Assembly: GCA_024226935.1 (NCBI GenBank)
Contig: JAAELK010000344.1
Span: forward strand, 1 to 37,903
Length of the DNA stretch: 37,903 nucleotides
Source: Desulfobacteraceae bacterium
GTDB taxonomy: Bacteria; Desulfobacterota; Desulfobacteria; Desulfobacterales; Desulfobacteraceae
Direction: 5' to 3'
Part shown: piece after piece, positions 33,936 through 37,903 of the stretch
Numbering within the stretch: the first letter of the stretch is position 1
Layout: the number at the start of each line of letters is the position of its first letter
Translations under genes and position numbers: made by a program
The notes under the pieces: model-generated
Databases searched by the model: none
What the model was told of the DNA's origin: nothing
Seen by the model: only the letters and a program-made list of their open reading frames with translations

Positions 33936-35858
33936 ATGGGACTTAAAGAAGAGTTGGAAGAAAAAGCCGATGATTGTGATGCTCCAGAAGAATATATTGC
34001 CGTTGCAAAAGAGATAGTGGACGGACTTTCTGATAAGGAGTGGGCCTGGGAGCTTTTGGAAGAAGGTGCCGGCTGGGCTGAAAGTTTTGAAGATTCAGTC
34101 GCTTATGCCGGGGCTACCCTTGATCTTCTCCAGGACACCGCAGCTGCAGTTTCCCTTTTGGAACAGGGTAAGAACCTGTGTACTTCAACCCAGGATTATT
34201 TGAAACTTGCCGCAGCTGCCCTGGAGTTTAAACTTGATGATCTGTCTAAGGATATAATCGGTGCTGCAAGTACAAAATGTGTCAAAGTAACTGATTATCT
34301 GGAGTTAAGCGATCATATCGCCAAAGTTCTTAAAGATAAGGAGCTTGCGGAACAAATTATCGATAAGGCATTTGATAAGTGTTCAAAAATTGATGATTTT
34401 GTATTGTTTGCAAAGTCCATTCTGGATATGTTCAAAGATAAAGACAGGGCAGTAATTGTCTATGAAAAAGCAATGGGAAAAGCTTCAAAGGCAGATGATT
34501 TTATTGTTCTGGCCGCCGGGGTTGTGAGCGATCTTCAAGATAATGAGCTTGCTGGAAAAATTTATGAAGGTGCCCTGGCATCTCTTGAATCCGGTGATGA
34601 GTTGCTCAAATTTGCCAAAACAGTAAAAGAACAACTGGATGATAAGACATTTTTAATGTCGGTTTATCAAAAAGCCGAAACCGTTTTTAAAGATTTTGCA
34701 GATTATCTGAAACTGGCCAAGGCTTGCTTTGAAAATACCGGGGATGCATCCTTTGCTTCGGCAGTTTATCAAAAAGCTGCTGCCACAAATCCGGATTGCA
34801 GCCAGCTGGTTGATCTGGCCGTTGCCCTGGCAAAGGACCTCAAAGATCTGGATGGTGCTGTTAAGGTTCTTAAACAGGCTGAACAGGCTGTGAAAAACAA
34901 TTCAGACTTTATTAAAACAGCCCAGGCTGTCCAGGAGATCGTTGCAGATGACGAGGCTTGGCTGACAGCAATTTCCTTTCAATTGAAAAAACGGGAGGAA
35001 TTCAAATCTTTGTATGCAGATTTCATTTTAAGGGAACAGGAAAATAAAACTTGTTTTCCCATGCGAGCCCTGGCCCATGAGGTCTTTGATAAGACCGGTG
35101 ACACGTATTATGCAGCTAAACTTTATAAACTTGCAAAATCCCTTACAGTTAACTTCAACGATTTTATCAAGCTTGCTGCTGATATTTATTCGGATCTGGG
35201 GGATGAAATCTGGGTTAGAGATATCTATACCGGGCTTTTGGATAAATGTACCAACTTGAGTTATTATGATGAATTGACATCTGCCATTGTTGATACATTG
35301 GAAGATGAGACCTGGGTTCGTGAAATCTATACCGATATCGAAAAAAAGAGCCAGCAAAACGCTGACCTTATCAAGCTTGCATCCATTGTGCTGAAAAAAT
35401 TTAATGACAAGAAATGGGCGGTAGGCCTGTTGACCAAAGCAGGAGAAAACAGCCAGAATCTGTTTGATTACACCAGTGTTGCCGGAGTGGTTTTTAATTT
35501 ACTCGGGGACAAGGATTGGGCCGAAAAACTTTATCAATCTACAGAATCTTTGTGCCAATCCCAACAAGATTATGCCCGATTGATTTCTCTTGTAAAAGAT
35601 CAGACCTCCCATGGAATATTTTTGTTAAATATTGTGCATTCGGCCCAGTTGAAGTTGACATCCTTCGACGATCTGTTGTTTTTAGCAGAAACTTCTTTGC
35701 TCCAGTTAAATGATCCTGACACCGCCGGAAAAATTTATCTGGAAGCCGAAGAAAAAGCCCGGTCTAATGCCATGCTTTCCAGGCTGGGTACAAGTTTGAG
35801 CAGCCGGATGGATGATGCCAAATGGTCTTCCCGGGTGTTGCAGAAAATAAAACAATAA
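33936..35858 (+). CDS. Protein built from a 34-residue helical repeat
   Basis: The 640-residue acidic protein lacks a signal peptide, membrane helix or catalytic motif. It consists of about 17 repeats whose starts are spaced at almost exactly 34 residues: conserved D/E-aromatic-or-Leu anchors at about 87, 120, 154, 188, 222, 256, 290, 324, then 409, 443, 477, 511, 545, 579 and 613. The consensus is roughly D-Y/F-h-K-L-A followed by a turn D, A, I-Y and A (h is hydrophobic), as in DYLKLAKACFENTGDASFASAVYQKA. A 34-residue period of two helices is that of TPR-like solenoids. One interval (324-409) is irregular and carries a 17-residue excess. AGGGAG precedes the ATG. Probable cytoplasmic scaffold; the binding partner is unknown. 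Confidence 0.85.
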   Translation: MGLKEELEEKADDCDAPEEYIAVAKEIVDGLSDKEWAWELLEEGAGWAESFEDSVAYAGATLDLLQDTAAAVSLLEQGKNLCTSTQDYLKLAAAALEFKLDDLSKDIIGAASTKCVKVTDYLELSDHIAKVLKDKELAEQIIDKAFDKCSKIDDFVLFAKSILDMFKDKDRAVIVYEKAMGKASKADDFIVLAAGVVSDLQDNELAGKIYEGALASLESGDELLKFAKTVKEQLDDKTFLMSVYQKAETVFKDFADYLKLAKACFENTGDASFASAVYQKAAATNPDCSQLVDLAVALAKDLKDLDGAVKVLKQAEQAVKNNSDFIKTAQAVQEIVADDEAWLTAISFQLKKREEFKSLYADFILREQENKTCFPMRALAHEVFDKTGDTYYAAKLYKLAKSLTVNFNDFIKLAADIYSDLGDEIWVRDIYTGLLDKCTNLSYYDELTSAIVDTLEDETWVREIYTDIEKKSQQNADLIKLASIVLKKFNDKKWAVGLLTKAGENSQNLFDYTSVAGVVFNLLGDKDWAEKLYQSTESLCQSQQDYARLISLVKDQTSHGIFLLNIVHSAQLKLTSFDDLLFLAETSLLQLNDPDTAGKIYLEAEEKARSNAMLSRLGTSLSSRMDDAKWSSRVLQKIKQ

Positions 35859-35870
35859 CTTTTTTATGGA

Positions 35871-35910
35871 AGGGGTTTGTAGTTAAAACAAAATTTTACA
35901 AGCCCTTTTC
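35871..35910 (+). terminator. Probable terminator after the repeat protein gene
   Basis: AAGGG followed by GTTTGTA pairs with TTACAAG followed by CCCTT (imperfect, A/T-rich loop), and TTTTC and TTTG follow. It lies about a dozen bases after the stop codon at 35858. Confidence 0.55.
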
Positions 35911-35985
35911 TTTGTTTGTATCGAGGTATTATTAATCCATGATTAATATAAAAAATAGTAGAATTAATTATTCTACCCAAAAGAG

Positions 35986-36318
35986 ATGATAATGAAAAAG
36001 TGTCCTTTCTGCGCCGAAGAAATTCAAGATGAGGCGATAAAATGTAAACATTGTGGTGAATTTTTGGACATCTCCATGGCTCCAGGCTTTGTGGATGAAA
36101 AACTTCAATGGTATTTCCAAAAAACCTTTATTGTTTTGGCATTTTGTTTTGTTGGGCCTCTGGCATTGCCGTTGATTTGGTGGCATCCACAAATGACACG
36201 GGCCTGGAAGCTGGGGCTTACCTTGGGAATACTTGTACTCAGCTGGTTTTTATTCCAGGCAACAATGGAATCTATTCATATTCTTAAACAATCCTATGAG
36301 CTGATTGAACGATTGTGA
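35986..36318 (+). CDS. Zinc-ribbon membrane protein
   Basis: The 110-residue protein (or 108 from a second ATG at 35992) starts with a short zinc ribbon: [21 protein letters not shown], two CxxC pairs. Two hydrophobic segments follow (about 47-66 and 75-94). This layout is common in small uncharacterised membrane proteins that begin with the zinc_ribbon_2-like motif. AAAGAGAT lies before the first ATG. Function is unknown. Confidence 0.75.
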   Translation: MIMKKCPFCAEEIQDEAIKCKHCGEFLDISMAPGFVDEKLQWYFQKTFIVLAFCFVGPLALPLIWWHPQMTRAWKLGLTLGILVLSWFLFQATMESIHILKQSYELIERL

Positions 36319-36348
36319 AATCAGGTGACAGGTGAAATCAGTAATTAC

Positions 36349-36368
36349 AGCAAGGATTCATCCTTGCT
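36349..36368. repeat. Perfect short hairpin
   Basis: AGCAAGGA and its complement TCCTTGCT enclose the loop TTCA. It lies 30 bases after the zinc-ribbon gene and lacks a T run. Confidence 0.5.
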
Positions 36369-36501
36369 AAGATAAGTTAAGAAATTGTATCAATTTCACG
36401 GGTAAAAAAATGCATTAAAGATCCCCAAAGTTTATGTTTTAAATAAATGGCACCTCTTTAATTAATGCGAAACTCATCAAACATAAATGGAGGGTTATAC
36501 T

Positions 36502-37671
36502 TTGCTGGCCACTATTAAAAGGATCAACTTCAGTTATTTGAAATTAACGAGATGTTTTGTTTTTTTTGCTTTTTTTTTCCTTTCGATCAGTTCTGTTTAT
36601 TCGCAAGTGCCCGACGGTTATTATGATAATGCCAGGGGAAAAACAGGTATCGTCCTGCAAGAGGCATTGCATGATATAATTGATGGTCAGGACATTATAG
36701 GCTATAAAGGTTTATGGACAGCATACGCAACAACGGATGTTCTGCCCTATCCGGATGATACGATAGTTTATGATATGTATTCGGATATTCCCGCTGGAAT
36801 ACCATCATATTCATATAAGATTTTCAACGATCAGTGTGGTAATTACTCAGGTGAAGGTGATTGTTACAACAGAGAGCATATATTTCCCCAAAGTTTTTTT
36901 GGTAAGGCTTCTCCCATGGTATCGGATATTCACCATATTTTTCCCACCGATGGAAAAGTTAATGGAATTCGAAGTTCTTATCCTTTTGGGGAAGTTTCTT
37001 CTCCATCAAAAATAACTACAAATGGAAGTAAATTAGGGCCCAACACCTCAAATGGATATTCCGGAACCGTTTTTGAACCCATCGATGAATATAAAGGTGA
37101 TATTGCCCGGGCATTATTGTATATGGCTACGCGGTATTATAATGAAGATAGTGGTTGGCTGATAAATGACATGGTTACAGGTTCCCAATTAAATACATGG
37201 GAACTTGATCTTATGATGAAATGGAATACACAGGATCCTGTAAGTCAAAAAGAAATTGACAGGAATGATGAAATTTACAATAACCAGCAGCACAATAGAA
37301 ATCCATTTATTGATCATCCTGAATATGTTGATTGCATTTGGGGATCATGTTCTTCAGGTCCAACCATAGATAATATAGCAAATTATCCAATAAGTCCGGA
37401 TTTACATGATGCAATAGATGTTTTTGCAAATATAGATGATTATGGTTTCATCTCTTCTGCTTATTTAAGTTGGGGAACCGATGGGATTGATTTTCCAAAC
37501 ACCATAGATATGGCATTATTAAGTGGAGATAGATACCAATCAAATTTTTCCATTTTATCTCAACCAGCTGGAACAACTGTCTATTATAGGATATCTGCCA
37601 TCTATAACGATTTGGAAATTACAGTATCTCCAATTCAAAGTTATACAGTATCAGAGGATCTACCATACTAA
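36502..37671 (+). CDS. Secreted endonuclease I family nuclease, Bacteroidota-type
   Basis: The protein belongs to the endonuclease I/Bsn family of secreted DNases and RNases. It has NREHIFPQSFFG and DIHHIFPTDGKVNGIRSSYPFGEV with the His-x-x-Pro and His-His residues of the metal site, then GYSGTVFEPIDEYKGDIARALLYMATRYY, and QQHNRNPFIDHPEYVDCIWG. A clear signal peptide precedes it (core about residues 16-32, cleavage near VYS). An Ig-like C-terminal part of about 100 residues has an ANYPISPD start typical of Bacteroidota. The start is placed at TTG 36502 because GGAGGG at 36489-36494 fits it; an ATG at 36487 overlaps that site. Confidence 0.88.
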   Translation: MLATIKRINFSYLKLTRCFVFFAFFFLSISSVYSQVPDGYYDNARGKTGIVLQEALHDIIDGQDIIGYKGLWTAYATTDVLPYPDDTIVYDMYSDIPAGIPSYSYKIFNDQCGNYSGEGDCYNREHIFPQSFFGKASPMVSDIHHIFPTDGKVNGIRSSYPFGEVSSPSKITTNGSKLGPNTSNGYSGTVFEPIDEYKGDIARALLYMATRYYNEDSGWLINDMVTGSQLNTWELDLMMKWNTQDPVSQKEIDRNDEIYNNQQHNRNPFIDHPEYVDCIWGSCSSGPTIDNIANYPISPDLHDAIDVFANIDDYGFISSAYLSWGTDGIDFPNTIDMALLSGDRYQSNFSILSQPAGTTVYYRISAIYNDLEITVSPIQSYTVSEDLPY

Positions 37672-37781
37672 AAAAACTCCCAGGTTAAGATTGTTTGTCA
37701 TTGGGAATTATTGCTGAAGATTTTGTGGGTTTTGACTTTTAAAGAAAAGGTCAATATAATACTGTTTATTAAAAATTAAAA

Positions 37782-37802
37782 ACCACGTCCTGTGGGCGTG
37801 GT
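37782..37802 (+). repeat. Hairpin of the IS200/IS605-type left end
   Basis: Nine-pair stem (37782-37790 with 37794-37802, one T-G pair) and a TGT loop. Such a subterminal hairpin upstream of a tnpA-like start is what IS200/IS605 transposases recognise. Confidence 0.55.
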
Positions 37803-37886
37803 CATCGTCAGAAGGCTATGCCTGAAGGATCTACCCATGGTATTAATTTAATCGGTTATCCCCATAACAGATTAAAGGAAAAAACC

Positions 37887-37903
37887 ATGAGTAGATTTGA
37901 CAA
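37887..37903 (+). CDS. tnpA: Possible IS200-type transposase TnpA, first codons
   Basis: ATG followed by codons for SRFD and two more bases runs to the window's end, with AAAGGA seven bases before the ATG. The opening MSRFD recalls the start of some IS200 TnpA proteins, but five residues are far too few to prove it. The assignment rests mainly on the upstream hairpin. Confidence 0.4.

Larger units (their letters stand above)
37782..37903 (+). mobile_element. Left end of an IS200/IS605-type insertion sequence
   Basis: The hairpin at 37782-37802, a following imperfect inverted repeat (TCAG..GGC TAT GCCTGA, 37808-37825) and a possible tnpA start at 37887 are in the order found in IS200 elements. 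The element continues beyond the window. It lies about 110 bases downstream of the nuclease gene. Confidence 0.45.

Noticed and set aside
1-37903. CRISPR array, tRNA or rRNA genes
   Set aside because: No regularly spaced repeats, and no tRNA-like T-arm or rRNA segment was noticed; a covariance scan was not possible.

Overview
The window looks like chromosome of a Gram-negative, anaerobic, AT-rich bacterium. The best guess is a marine sulfate reducer of the Desulfobacterales (Desulfobacterota). This is inferred from the protein families (a FadH-like flavoenzyme, a Cys-rich two-cluster ferredoxin protein, a fused Nnr next to TsaE and aspartokinase) and from signal peptides and a lipoprotein that imply an outer membrane. 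There is no rRNA, and I saw no tRNA or CRISPR array.

Left end, 1 to about 7.6 kb, is an accessory region. It opens with the first codons of an IS3-type transposase on the minus strand. A run of unrelated single genes on the plus strand follows: a CsgG-like protein that has probably lost its 5' end, a NERD nuclease-like protein, a VOC protein, two SAM methyltransferases, a class D beta-lactamase, a Cys-rich ferredoxin protein and a small membrane protein. A truncated IS5-type transposase sits in the middle. A 14-base repeat, once inside an attC-like hairpin, hints at old gene-cassette boundaries.

From 7.7 to 17.4 kb the content is more housekeeping: an enoyl-CoA hydratase/isomerase, a large FadH-like oxidoreductase with altered active-site motifs, three small membrane proteins, a membrane diguanylate cyclase, an FtsK translocase, an ElaA-type acetyltransferase and the ribosome-rescue factor ArfB. 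The FtsK is unusual. It has no membrane domain, and an in-frame stop just upstream rules out an upstream extension. Its N-terminus instead looks like ZapA plus a coiled coil, joined to the motor by a long Glu-Ile-Glu-Pro repeat linker.

From 17.4 to 24.1 kb, on the minus strand, is a block of secreted proteins: an S37-type peptidase, a protein with two PPC domains and a caspase/gingipain-like domain, and two tandem paralogues of a DUF3103-like protein. Strong inverted repeats separate the genes. A 41-bp element, 34 of 41 positions identical, lies at nearly the same distance upstream of the S37 gene and of one DUF3103-like gene, suggesting shared control.

From 24.2 to 33.8 kb are cell-envelope and core genes: an MltD-like lytic transglycosylase, an MscS channel, pyrF, a compact minus-strand operon tag-DUF2804-nnr-tsaE-lysC, and a K+ channel-like protein. 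The right end holds a 640-residue protein built from a strict 34-residue repeat, a zinc-ribbon membrane protein, a secreted endonuclease I of Bacteroidota type, and the start of an IS200/IS605-type element that runs off the window.
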